Positions 33,003 through 43,547 of a DNA stretch of 64,000 bases are shown piece after piece (the first letter of the stretch is position 1; every line of letters begins with the position of its first letter). Source of the stretch: Diphasiastrum complanatum (taxonomy: Eukaryota > Streptophyta > Lycopodiopsida > Lycopodiales > Lycopodiaceae); the NCBI GenBank assembly GCA_029204225.1, contig CM055113.1, positions 28,625,252 through 28,689,251 on the forward strand, in the 5' to 3' direction. The translations under genes were made by a program, and so were the position numbers. The notes beneath the pieces were generated by a model. That model ran no database searches and was not told where the DNA came from. It saw only the letters and a program-made list of their open reading frames with translations.

Positions 33003-35999
33003 AGTCAAGAATGTAAGATAAGTGGAATAGGAACAATTCCCTTGTATGTTGGATCATCCAAAAGGATGAATCTAGATAATGTTCCTTATGTTCCTAAGTT
33101 AACCAAGAATTTGCTTAGTGTTGGCCAGTTAATGGATAATGGCCTAGATGTACAATTTAAGCATGGAGTTTGTTCCATCCTTAGAAATGATGAATGTATA
33201 GCCAAAGGCTTTAAGCAAGGTAGATTGTTTAAGCTCGATGCTAATATTGCAGTGGAGAGTGTTAACTTGGCAAAGGTGGAGCTATCAAAGGTAGAATTGT
33301 GGCACAAAAGGTTGGGCCACCCCAACTACAAAGCCATAGAATCTATGGCTACAAAGGAGCTTGCAGTTGGACTCCCCAAGCATTTGTCAAAGTGTGGGAA
33401 GAGATGTGAAGCATGCAGCCTCTCAAAGGCTCACAAACTACCCTTCTCAAGATCTACATCAAGATCAAACTCTCCTCTTGAACTCATCCATTCGGATGTT
33501 CATAGTTTTTCACATGAGTCTAATGGTGGTGCCAAGTACTATGTAATCTTCATTGATGACTATTCTAGATTTTGTTGGATGTACCTCTTGTCTAGCAAAT
33601 CAATGGTGTTTGATTCTTTTGTAAAGTTCAAGACTTTGGTAGAAAATCAACTTAGTACCAAGATTAAGGTATTAAGGAGTGATAATGGAGGTGAATATAT
33701 CTCCAATAAGTTGATTGACTTTTGTAGTTCTAATGGCATAAAGAGGGAGTTGTCATGTCCATACACCCCTCAACAAAATGGAGTGAGTGAGAGAAGAAAT
33801 AGATCTCTTTGTGAGTGTGCTAAGGCCTTAAGGCTAGATGCTTCTCTATCCAAACCATTTTGGGGTGAAGCAATAACTTGTGCTAACTATTTGTGCAATA
33901 GATTGCCAAACCAAGCCATTGGAGGAATCACACCATTTGAAGCTCTATTTGGAGAGAAGCCCAATCTCAAAGATCTCAAAGTTTTTGGATCCACTTGCTA
34001 TGTACACCAATCCTTGGATAAGAGAAGGAAGGATGATGCAACATCCATCAAAGGCATCTTTGTGGGATATGGTGAGAATAGCAAAGGTTATAGAGTCTTC
34101 AATCCCATCACTAGCAAGGTGATAGTGAGTAGGGATGTTATTTTTGATGAAGGACATGCTTGTGATTTGGATGATAATGCTACTAATCATCTTGATGCCA
34201 AGGATCATGCTAGGATGGAGGAGGAGCTTTCAAGTGAAGAAGAACTTGAGGATCCACCTCAAGATGCAAGAACTCCAAGAACTCCAAGAAGATCTACAAG
34301 GGCAAGATCCGAGCCATTGAGGCTCACCTATGATGGTCAAGGTGATCAAAGGAAAGGCTCATCATCTTTCACATCTTACACCTTTCTTACTTCAATGTTA
34401 GATGAGCCAACATGCTATGAAGATGCTTGTAAGTCTAAAAGTTGGATGGATGCTATGCAAGTAGAGTATGATGCTCTTATTGAGAATCATACTTGGGATC
34501 TTGTGGATCTTCCTCAAGGGAAGAAACCTCTTGATTGCAAGTGGGTGTTTAGATTGAAGTATAATCAAGATGGATCAATAAGCAAGCATAAAGCTAGGCT
34601 TGTTGCCAAAGGTTTTTTACAAACCAAAGGCATTGACTATGATGAGACTTTTGCTCCTGTGGCTAAGCTTGTTACTATCAGGTTGATCATTAGTCTTGCT
34701 ACAACCTTCAATTGGGAGCTATTCCAACTTGACTTCACAAATGCATTCCTCAATGGTTATTTGGAGGAAGAGATCTACATGAGGCAACCCGAGGGTTTCA
34801 TCAAAGCAAAGCATGAAGGAAAGGTGTGCTTTTTGAAGAAGAGCCTTTATGAGCTCAAGCAAGCACCTAGAGCATGGTACTCTAGGCTAAACTCTTTTCT
34901 CATTTCCATCAATTTTGTTATGAGTGCCTATGATCCATCATTGTATATAAGTTTTCATGATGGCATGATCATTATTCTTGTTTTGTATGTAGATGACATT
35001 ATCTTGAGTGGTAATGATCTAGATGGTAGAGATGTAAAAATTGCTTTAGCAAAAGAGTTTAAGATGGTAGATCTCGGCCTATTGAGTTTCATTCTTGGAA
35101 TAGAGGTTATTAGAGGATGTGATTTTAGCTTCATTTGTCAATCTAAATATGCTACATCCATCCTAGATAGATTTGGAATGAAGAATTGTAAAGGCATTGA
35201 GACACCAATGGAGCAACATGTAAAAGCATCTATTGGTTGTGATGAAGCATCCTTTGAGGACATCACATTATATAGAAGGCTTATTGGCTCCTTGATCTAT
35301 TTAACTATAACTAGACCTGATCTTAGTTATAGTGTTGGAAAGTTAAGCCAATTCATGCAAAGTCCTCTAGTTTCACATTGGAAGATGGCCAAAAGAGTTC
35401 TTAGATACATTTCATTCACTAAAAATTTTGGTATTTTGTATAGAGGAACTAATCTTGGCTTAAGAGCCTATAATGACTCGGATTTTGCAGGTGACAAAGT
35501 GGATAGAAGATCAACAAGTGCCTTTGCCACCTTTCTATGTGATGGAGTAGTATCATGGCTTTCCAAAAAGCAAGATACCATCTCCCTATCTTCCACAGAA
35601 TCCGAATACAAGGCCTTGACATCAACATGCAAGGAGGTCTTGTGGCTCAAAAGGCTATTGGTGGAGCTTCATGTCATGGAGGAGGAGATCCCTATCATCT
35701 ATTGTGACAACCAATCAGCCCAATCACTTGCAACTAATCCTACATTCCATGCAAGGAGCAAACACATCGAAATTGCTCATCATTTCGTGAGGGAAAAAGT
35801 GCAAGCTAAAGAGATCAAGCTCCAACACGTGCCATCATCAAGTTGCTTGGCTGATTTGTTTACTAAACCTTTACCTAAAGATTCATTTGTCAAGCTTAGA
35901 TCTTCAATTGGAGTTATTGATAAAAGCATTGTGATCTCCAAGGCTAGATTTGAGGAGGAGTGTGAAAAATTGCCTACATTGGCAAATCTAGCCATGTAG
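33003..35999 (+). CDS. Copia B Pol: integrase, RT, RNase H
   Basis: An open frame of nearly 1000 codons (first ATG at 33042). It starts with the protease C-terminal part (NVPYVPKLTKNLLSVGQL). Integrase follows with the zinc motif (LWHKRLGHPNY, CEACSLSKAHK) and catalytic D,D,E (HSDVHSF, LRSDNGGEY, PQQNGVSERRNRS). RT has KWVFRLKYNQDGS, ETFAPVAKLVTIR, DFTNAFLNGYLEEEIYMRQP and VLYVDDIILSGND. RNase H ends with HARSKHIEIAHHFVREKVQA and LADLFTKPLP. It shares the frame of the Gag ORF; two stops between 32975 and 33010 separate them. All enzyme motifs look intact. Confidence 0.95.
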   Translation, partial: SQECKISGIGTIPLYVGSSKRMNLDNVPYVPKLTKNLLSVGQLMDNGLDVQFKHGVCSILRNDECIAKGFKQGRLFKLDANIAVESVNLAKVELSKVELWHKRLGHPNYKAIESMATKELAVGLPKHLSKCGKRCEACSLSKAHKLPFSRSTSRSNSPLELIHSDVHSFSHESNGGAKYYVIFIDDYSRFCWMYLLSSKSMVFDSFVKFKTLVENQLSTKIKVLRSDNGGEYISNKLIDFCSSNGIKRELSCPYTPQQNGVSERRNRSLCECAKALRLDASLSKPFWGEAITCANYLCNRLPNQAIGGITPFEALFGEKPNLKDLKVFGSTCYVHQSLDKRRKDDATSIKGIFVGYGENSKGYRVFNPITSKVIVSRDVIFDEGHACDLDDNATNHLDAKDHARMEEELSSEEELEDPPQDARTPRTPRRSTRARSEPLRLTYDGQGDQRKGSSSFTSYTFLTSMLDEPTCYEDACKSKSWMDAMQVEYDALIENHTWDLVDLPQGKKPLDCKWVFRLKYNQDGSISKHKARLVAKGFLQTKGIDYDETFAPVAKLVTIRLIISLATTFNWELFQLDFTNAFLNGYLEEEIYMRQPEGFIKAKHEGKVCFLKKSLYELKQAPRAWYSRLNSFLISINFVMSAYDPSLYISFHDGMIIILVLYVDDIILSGNDLDGRDVKIALAKEFKMVDLGLLSFILGIEVIRGCDFSFICQSKYATSILDRFGMKNCKGIETPMEQHVKASIGCDEASFEDITLYRRLIGSLIYLTITRPDLSYSVGKLSQFMQSPLVSHWKMAKRVLRYISFTKNFGILYRGTNLGLRAYNDSDFAGDKVDRRSTSAFATFLCDGVVSWLSKKQDTISLSSTESEYKALTSTCKEVLWLKRLLVELHVMEEEIPIIYCDNQSAQSLATNPTFHARSKHIEIAHHFVREKVQAKEIKLQHVPSSSCLADLFTKPLPKDSFVKLRSSIGVIDKSIVISKARFEEECEKLPTLANLAM

Positions 36000-36651
36000 A
36001 ATATTGTACATTTTGTCAATATTGTTTGTTGGTTACTTCAATGGCCAAAGTGCCACTTGTACATACACACTTAAAGTAGGTTACCACGAGTCAAGAGGAG
36101 TGGTTGTGTCTATTTGGTAGTGATTCCTACTTTGTAGGATCTAGACCATGATTTACAATGAGATTTGTACCTACCATGCACCTACCAAGCATGACTCTTG
36201 GATCTAGGCTAGGGTTTTCACATTAGGGCAAGAAAGTGGAGTCTACTTCCTTATTACATGCTGGATTTTCACCTAACTTTGCAAAGGAAGTGTGTTTTAC
36301 TATGTATTCCCATTCTCCACAGTGAGAAGATAGAAACTTTTTGGAGCCTCAAGGAGAAACTCGAGTTTCCTCTCATTGTATGGTGATTACTCTATTTTTC
36401 CAATGAAACCCAGCTTTGGCACTTTGTAAACACTGTCTACAGGCCGTACTACAGCCTTATTTCCACACGTGTGGAGTTGGATTATACTAATTGATCAATG
36501 CTTTGATTGTCTCTACTTGTTTCCTATCAAGCTGCTAAACTAGATCTTGTTTTCTGATGACTAGTTTCTGATAGATTGTTTAACAAGCATACAATCACCT
36601 TGTGGATCATTCAAAGATCCATTTATGGTCCTTAGTACTATACTTTTCACA
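35961..36651 (+). repeat. Copia B 3' LTR
   Basis: 691 bp, about 99% identical to the 5' LTR by eye, directly after the polypurine tract. Palindrome CCACACGTGTGG at 36463. Confidence 0.95.
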
Positions 36652-37412
36652 TGCCATACTTTTAGGACTTGTGTTGCGGCCATATTCAGCTAAGGACATG
36701 GAATAGTCCTAATATGATAGACCGGCCCTCCAGTGTTCGAGATTATTGGTCACGCCTAGATTTAATTCCACGTCGAGGCCTGTTTGTGACTAATGACCTT
36801 GAAAGGACCCAGACACTCTAATTGAGACATATGGAGTAGTGATGTACGTGTGACGGATATAGGCAAGAGGGCTGCATGAAGAGATGTGACCTATTTATAG
36901 TTGGACTGCATGGGGATTGCATGGGTTCATGCACAAAAAACTACTCTCTATATGTTGGAGTAGGGATTCTCCTGTCGACAACTTAGGTTTAGGTTACCAG
37001 TTGATCTCTTCTCCTCTTGCTATCACATGGCATGGCTTGGAGGCTAGATCCAGGATTGATCTAGGTTTGGTTGGGTGGTTTTGCTCCATAGTGTCTCCTG
37101 TTGTGTTTTCCTATCCTCATCTTAGGGGTTTTCCCTAGTGGTCTTTACACTTGGTCATATTGATTTGGAGTGGGGGTCCTCCTTTTTTGGGGGGGGGGGG
37201 GGGGCGCACTATTTTTCCTCCAAATCTTCTGCCTCCCTCTATTTTTGAATTCCTACTTTAAGGTTCATTGGTAGGGTATATATAGGGCAGCATTGTAGTC
37301 TTTTATTGAGTTGATGATGATTGCTCTTTTTTAGCCTCATTAAATATTCTCTCTTTCATGCTTTCTAGCCTAAGTCCTGCTTTCTAGGATAGCTACTGAA
37401 TCTTAGCTTGTA
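36652..37412 (+). repeat. Gypsy C 5' LTR, right part
   Basis: The left part is 30546-30658. From 37155 on this matches the 3' LTR (TTGGTCATATTGATTTGGAG to CTTAGCTTGTA). About 480 bp (roughly 36671-37150) have no counterpart in the 3' LTR. A run of about 17 G lies at 37188-37204 where the 3' LTR has 7 G. Confidence 0.8.
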
Positions 37413-37439
37413 ACTTGGTATCAAAGCACTTTCCTCAGA

Positions 37440-38588
37440 TTTGCACCACTTTTTTCAGATTTAGTAGAGGTTGCTGTCCAACGCCGTACTAACCCATCAC
37501 TTTCGTCGATTTTTCCATCAGATTTCCATCGTTTTTCCAGATTTGTTAGAGGCTGGCCAATGCCCTAGTAACCTTGTCACTTTCGTTGATTTTCTCCACT
37601 GATTTGCTGCCCATTTCCCGGATTGATTGGAGGCTGTCCAGCGCTCTACTTCATCACCATTTTCAGCGGTTTTCTCCATGTTTTTCAGGTTATTTGCGGA
37701 TTTTGGTAGCTGCTGCCCAACGCCCTACTACCTTGCCATCTTCGACGGATTTCTCCACCGATTTGCTGCCCATTTTGCTGATTGTTTGGAGGCTTTCCAG
37801 CGCCCTACTACATCACCATTTTCAGCGGTTTTTCCATCATTTTGCAGGACATTTGCTGATCTTACTAGCTGCTGCCCAGCACCCTACTTCCTCATCCTTT
37901 GTAGTGATTTTTCCAGCTTATTTGCAACTTGTTTGGGTGCACGGCGATTATTCCTCAGCATTTTGGGCGCCCTATTGTGGCTGCCTTTTGCCACTTTTCT
38001 CAGTGTATTTTTCGGCCTACTTTGTGGCTGTTTTTTGCTTCTATCGGCAACTACTCTACGGCATATCTAGTGCCCTACTACCACGACATTTTTCAGCACC
38101 TTTGTCGACCATTTGGGATTTCAGTGGCTGGTTGGCACCTTTATTGGCTTCATCATCTTCAGCTTTTCACCCATCTTGTTGGCACTACCGTTGGACGAAG
38201 GATCGACACCCACCCAGGTACCTTGCTTGCTTTTTCGCTTTCCTTGCACACTTTTTGCAGTCCCTTTTTTACCATTTTTTCAGCACCCATTTGCTGGCAT
38301 TTCCATCGCCCATCTCTTGCTATTTCTAGCGCCCATTTGCACCTACTTTTTACACCCATTTGTTGCCATTTTTGGTGCCTTCCTACTGCTATTTCCAGCT
38401 CCCTATTCCCTTCTCATTTCTGCCATTTTGCTGTCCCAAAAACCCAGCCTTTTGGCCTCTTTTCCAGCACCCTCGTACCTCTTCTCTTTTGCCCATTTGC
38501 TCTCCAAATTTGTTAACCCATTTCCAGCCTTTTTTTTCAGCCCCTTATTTGGTCCTCTCCCTCAGAATTTGTCTTTTCCTTATCACCT
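37440..38588 (+). repeat. Gypsy C leader with degenerate tandem units of about 80 bp
   Basis: Units with the core GCTGCCCAACGCCCTACTAC recur at 37468, 37550, 37631, 37708, 37790 and 37867, spaced 77-82 bp, with alternating variants. Open frames here (for example 37574-38329) are hydrophobic by-products of the repeat and resemble no protein. Gag starts directly afterwards. Confidence 0.75.
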
Positions 38589-39742
38589 ATGGCTACTTCT
38601 TCAGCGGACGATCCACCACAGAGCTCTTTAGATGATCGTTTTACGCACATTGATGCTCACATGGATCGTCTTGAGAGTCGTATCGATCGTGTCCTTTCTA
38701 GCCTTGAGACCGTTTTGCCTCGAGGGGATACCACACTGCCAGAGATCCTTCATCGTCCTGGCAAAACCCCTTTATTTCCCATATGAGTCCGACTATTACC
38801 TCTTCCTCTTCATCTTCAGGAGGTGCTTTTGGTAGTACGTTTGGTCAGTCTTCATATGGTGGTAGTCTTTTTGGCTCTCCTTATTGGTCTCCTGCACCAC
38901 CACTTGGATTTTCCTCAGTACCACCAAGTTTTCCCCTACTTTTCCTTGAAGTCATGAGCCACATTTTGCTCGTGATTTTCGTGATCGCATCCAGCTTACC
39001 ACTTGCTCTGGTTCGTTTGATGGGAATATTTTGGAGAATTAATTCTCTAAATTAGAGACCTATTTTCTTATGTATCCCAAGACTTAAACCCAGAAGGTCC
39101 TGTTGGCTGCATTACATCTAGATGGTCGAGCTCAGACTTGGTGGCGTGTTTATTGTTCTGAGCCTACTCGCGAGCGGTTGCATATATGGCCTACCTTTCG
39201 TCATGACCTTCGTATGGCTATGTAGACCCCCAGTGGCTAGTTCGCCAATGTGATCTGTTTCGCAACCTTACCCATATTGGTGAGTTGACTGCTTATGTTG
39301 ACCAGTTTACTGAGCTTTCTTACCTTTTTGGTGATCTTCACCCTACTGAGCTTATTTCACACTTTATTGCTGGTCTTAGAGGTTCTTTACGATATGATGT
39401 ATCATCCTTCCGGCCTCCTACTCTCTCTGATATGATTTCCTTGGCTACTACCTTGCAGCATAAGTACCCTGAGTTATCCACTTCTTCTTGTTTTTTCCGC
39501 CCTCACTTAGGGACACCTATTATTTCAGCTCTACCGCTCCTCCTCGCCCTCCTACACCCCACTCCACCTTTGTTCGTCGCTATTCAGCCGCAGAGTTCGT
39601 TGAGATTCAACAGAAGCGTTTCTGTTATCGCTGTAAGAGCCCGGACCACATGGCCCGTGACTGTCGTCAGACTCCTGGCCCTACCACAACTGTTGTTTAC
39701 AATAAGGCCATTACTCCTGATGATTTTGATATTTACATCTAG
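38589..39742 (+). pseudogene. Gypsy C Gag
   Basis: The start MATSSADDPPQSSLDDRF leads into a short coil (HIDAHMDRLESRIDRVLSSL) typical of plant Gypsy Gag. Broken frames follow with DGRAQTWWRVY, TAYVDQFTELSYLFGDLHP and the CCHC knuckle CYRCKSPDHMARDC (about 39621). Stops at about 38784 and 39060, plus frameshifts, divide it. It forms the virus-like particle in intact relatives. Confidence 0.85.
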
Positions 39743-39816
39743 ATTCTTGATACTCCTGACCCACCTTTTGTTGATGTGCCGACTGACCCGCTTCCTATTG
39801 ATCTTGCTCTTGCCGC

Positions 39817-40860
39817 TTGCCATGCGCAGCTTGCTTATGCTACTTGGGTTGGGCGTCCCGGTCCTTGCTCTATTCGGTTACGTGTCCGCATCTTGAGTAT
39901 ATTGCTTTAGTGGATACAGGCAATACACATTCATTTATTAGGAGTTACATTTTCACAAGGATTTGTGCTACACCTGTTCCTGCTTCCCAGCCTCTCAGTC
40001 TTGAGGTTGCTAGCTCCCATTCTTTTCTCAGTTCTCAGATGTTTCAGGGCTTGGATTATCGTATTGGTGATTTTTCTGGTCAGGCAGATTTCTACGTCAT
40101 TCCTCTGGAGCGCTATGACATTATTTTTGGTGCAGACTGGTTCTCTTCACTTGGTACTGTTACTGTGGATCTCTCTCAATAGACACTTTCCTTTACTCAT
40201 GCCGGTCAACATCATTCACTTGCCGGTATTGATTCCCAGGGTGACTATCAGTTGGTTACCGGATGTGTAGCCTGCCAAAGGCTCAAGGTGCAGCTCTTCT
40301 TTCCATTCAGAGTACATCAATTGCTACTTCTCTTTTACCATCCGCGGGTCCTCTTCCTCAGGAGATTTCTGATTTATTGCATAGGTATTCTGTTGTCTTT
40401 TTAGAACTTACGTCTCTGCCACCATTACGTGATGTCAACCACCATATTGATCTTGGTGCCACCCCACCTTCTCGTGCACCATATCATGTGTCTAAAGTCG
40501 AACGTGACGAGGTTCAGCTCCAGATTGCTTCTCTTTTACGTTAGGGCCTCATTGTACCTAGCCATAGTCCCTTTGGTGCCCCTGTTCTTCTTGTTGCTAA
40601 AAAAGATACCTGTCATGTTAGCCTGTTACGTGCTGCCATTGAGGATGATGCTCCTCGCGATCTCACATTTCCTACAGATCCTGAGCTGTTCCCTTTCTTA
40701 CCAGCTGCCATTCACCAGGTTCGCCTTCAGCATAGTCGGCGCAGAGCCTATTGATGTTTTTTATCATACACCACTATTGGCAGATCAGGCTCGAGCCCTC
40801 ATGGCCTTGGTTATTTCATCTACCACGGATATCGTTGCAGATGTTCTCTCTACCTCATGA
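39817..40860 (+). pseudogene. Gypsy C protease and truncated RT start
   Basis: The frame 39817-40182 includes ALVDTGNTHSFIRSYIF, an aspartic protease site with DTG, and YDIIFGADWFSSLGTV, the second conserved part. The next frame (40263-40544) gives DVNHHIDLGATPPSRAPYHV, the RT N-terminus, continued by PFGAPVLLVAKKDT at about 40575. There the RT ends; palm motifs, RNase H and integrase are missing. Sequence to 40860 is open in part but unlike pol. Confidence 0.8.
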
Positions 40861-41105
40861 TTCGGCTAGCCATGGCTATTTTTTTTTTGGCATCTACATC
40901 ACATTACTGTCGTAGTTGCTTAGTACTTGCTTTACACTTGTATGCTGCTTGTGGGGTATCTGTGGTGACGACTTATGTCCTCTCCATCAGCATTTCCATT
41001 AGTTCATGCTTTTTCAGTATTTAGCGTACTTACATTGTTGTTTTTGAGATACACATTATGCTTGCTAGTGTCGGTGGAGGGCTTTGTTTTTCTGCAGAGG
41101 AGAGT

Positions 41106-41480
41106 TATGGACTCGGGTCATTACATTTGCCGCGTCCATTCTTTTATTCTTTAGTATGCATAAGCAGACCTATGGGCCCTCTTTATTCATGTACTGGCCT
41201 TGGGCCCTATTTGGTCATATTTTTGGGACTTGGTCATATTGATTTGGAGTGGGGGTCTTCCTATTGGGGGGGCGCACTATTTTCCCTCCAAATCTTCTGC
41301 CTCCCTCTATTTTTGAATTCCTACCTTAGGGTTCATTGGTAGGGTATATATAGGGCAACATTGTAGTCTTTTATTAAGTTGATGATGATTGCTCTTCTTT
41401 AGCCTCATTAAATATTCTCTCTTTCATGCTTTCTAGCCTAAGTCCTGCTTTCTAGCATAGCTACTGAATCTTAGCTTGTA
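41106..41480 (+). repeat. Gypsy C 3' LTR
   Basis: About 375 bp preceded by the purine stretch CAGAGGAGAG. It contains a TATA-like GGGTATATATAGGG (about 41340) also present in the 5' LTR (about 37275). Confidence 0.85.
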
Positions 41481-41504
41481 AGTAGATGGGACATATGCAA
41501 GACC

Positions 41505-41645
41505 TCTCGTGCACCGTAAGTTAAGATATCATCGTTAAAGTTCGCTACAAAACTACTCATAAATTGTCTGAGCACGTCATTCATCGACATCATAAACGTT
41601 GCTTGGGCATTGGTCAATCCAAATGGCATCACAAGAAACAAATCT
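41505..41645 (-). pseudogene. Gypsy reverse transcriptase scrap
   Basis: On the minus strand the text encodes FLVMPFGLTNAQATFM and FVANFNDDILTYG, the palm motifs of Gypsy RT including the Asp pair. Only about 45 residues remain, directly beyond the Gypsy C 3' LTR. It is part of a different, minus-strand element. Confidence 0.85.
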
Positions 41646-42630
41646 GGTTGCTATCATGGCTATGCCACACAATCTGGGAAGTCAGGGACAAGAACATAGT
41701 TGAGCTAATTTTTTTTTGAACTTCAAATCTATTCTATGGTCTTTTACAGAGGTGTGTAACATTGACTGGCCTAAAAGATAAATCAGATGACTTATTATAT
41801 TGACACAATATTGGGGGCAATTTCTACATCTTTGATATGGAAGAGGATATTTCTTCATTGAAGTTAGAATTGTAATTCAGAATTCAGAACTGTATAAGTA
41901 CACTGGTATGCATTTCTAGTCTTAGTAACAAACAGCAGATAGTTTTGGACCATCTTTGGAAGGAACATGTCAGCCCACAGTGTGATCAGAACAGTTAGTT
42001 GGTGACGTCGAGTTTGTAGTTGGCTGGTAGGTGAGTTTAGATAGTAGTACACAGTAGGCAGATAATTGCATGAATCATGGAATTAGGCAGTACATGATTC
42101 CTGGAACTTATCACCAAATAGAAGTAACAAACATTCCATTCCAACTTTCCAAAGACCTTCTGGGCAGAGGCAATATTTAGAAGCTTATATAAACACCAAC
42201 GTTTAGTAGAAACCAAGGATGAAAGTAGTTATCAGCAATGTACATGATAATAGATGTCTTCTCAAGTGTTCTAATATGTACAATATGAAGTACAACATAA
42301 TTGATATAGATAATAGTGTCCATATAGGATGCTTCACTATTTCTTACATCAATTTTACATAGAATGGTGAACTGGATACATGTAAAAGAACATAGAATCA
42401 TAATGAAAGGATTCCTCCATGTATCCACCTTTGAATTCTCTGTAAAACAGCATCAAACAAGTTGTAAGTGAAAGTAACCAACAAGTGTTTGCATGCCTCC
42501 TCCACATTCCACTATGCCCATAGTGAATGCACCATGTATTTCCATGAATGAACCTCCATCACCACCTTGCCTTTGTAAAACTCCAATCCATGAAAGCCCT
42601 TGAGTGAATGAATTCAAAATTGATGTGTTC
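41646..42630. other. Unassigned stretch
   Basis: No recognisable gene. It may contain the lost 3' end of Copia C, whose 3' LTR is not found here, or flank of the RT scrap at 41.6 kb. Confidence 0.35.
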
Positions 42631-42885
42631 TCTATTCCATTTGAATGAGCAAAACTGAACTTGAAATACTTGAAGTATCTCTACAAGATTTGCATACAAG
42701 CCTTGATCCTACATTGTCAACAATTTGCCAATTTGCCAACACTAGGATGCTAGATCTTGAACTTTGCTCAAAAGTAGACATATTGACCACTTCAATATCT
42801 TTCAATATTTGAATGAATGCATGTACTTGATCATAAAAACCATCAATGATAACTATTCCATCTCCAAGATCCAAAGGATGCAAAA

Positions 42886-43544
42886 CTATGGAACTAGTTT
42901 CATTGAATTTTGACAATTCCAACACATTGACATGACAATGTTCATACATGAGATTAAACAAGTAAGGTAGATAAAAGGACACTTCCTTGCTGCTCCAATA
43001 ACATTACTTGAACCTTCAAGAACCTGTAAAAACATATCCAAAATGCTTTGCCCATGTGGCTCCCCTTTGATGCTTTTGACTAGCTTCCAATTGCTACTTG
43101 CCTCTTGGTGTTGATGAAGCAATTCAAGATCAACATCTTCAGATGTGAACCTCTGAAGATACTCCCTCTCAAACACATGATTAACATCCCACAAGATCTC
43201 ATCATTGCTTGATTTCAACCTTTCACTATAGTTAGTGAAAACAATGTCACCATCATAAACCAAAAGATAGATTTCTACAATTCTATCCAACATGAAGTAG
43301 AGTAGATGAAGTTGAGTATTAAACCTAATCAAACCAGCCCATTTGAGCTCAAAACAAACCTCAATGAGATCACCAATGATATCTTCCTTGCCTTGGAGAA
43401 ATTGCCACTTGAGTTGCTCCATGTAGTCTTCTTCATCCAATTTTTGCCATCTTGATCATGCATGAACACTTCACCACAATCATAGCAACCTTTGAGTTGA
43501 TGAAGAGATGTACGATCCATGCCTTGAATCTTCCCAAGAGTCAC
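42886..43544 (-). CDS. Copia C ORF Y, uncharacterised
   Basis: Overlapping frames (43544-43329 and 43440-42886) give a Cys pair start (LKGCYDCGEVFMHDQDG) and then an acidic helical stretch (MDEEDYMEQLKWQFLQGKED, RIVEIYLLVYDGDIVF, ILDMFLQVLEGSSNVIGA). No pol motif and no recognised domain. A further frame to 42632 contains VLHPLDLGDGIV, echoing LDPLDLEDGQV of ORF X. The two may have been one reading frame. Function unknown. Confidence 0.5.
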
Positions 43545-43547
43545 TCT

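Larger units (their letters stand above)
30659..36651 (+). mobile_element. Copia B: young, near-complete LTR retrotransposon
   Basis: LTRs at 30659-31348 and 35961-36651 both begin TGTGAAAAATTG and end TTTTCACA. They differ at about seven bases plus one indel by my count, about 1%. The primer site TGGTATCAGAGCC is at 31349 and the polypurine tract GATTTGAGGAGGAG ends at 35960. Flanking pentamers GGCCA / TGCCA differ by one base, consistent with an aged target duplication. Gag and pol are in the same frame, with only a short damaged stretch between 32975 and 33042. It sits in the 5' LTR of Gypsy C. Confidence 0.96.
30546..41480 (+). mobile_element. Gypsy C: LTR element with deleted pol, host of Copia B
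   Basis: The LTR text ATGGACTCGG..CATTACATT..GCCGCGTCCATTC occurs at about 30548 and 41108, and the LTR end ACTGAATCTTAGCTTGTA at 37412 and 41480. A primer site TGGTATCAAAGC follows at 37416. The 5' LTR is interrupted by Copia B (30659-36651). Inside are a long repetitive leader, gag, a protease and only the first residues of RT. No target duplication was found. Without Copia B the element is about 4.9 kb and could not move by itself. Confidence 0.85.

Noticed and set aside
37574-38329. 251-codon hydrophobic ORF
   Set aside because: Its repeats follow the DNA minisatellite, it resembles no protein, and it lies in the leader before gag.
30546-41480. Target-site duplication for Gypsy C
   Set aside because: Pentamers next to the LTR ends (ATGAG and AGTAG) do not match, so none is claimed.
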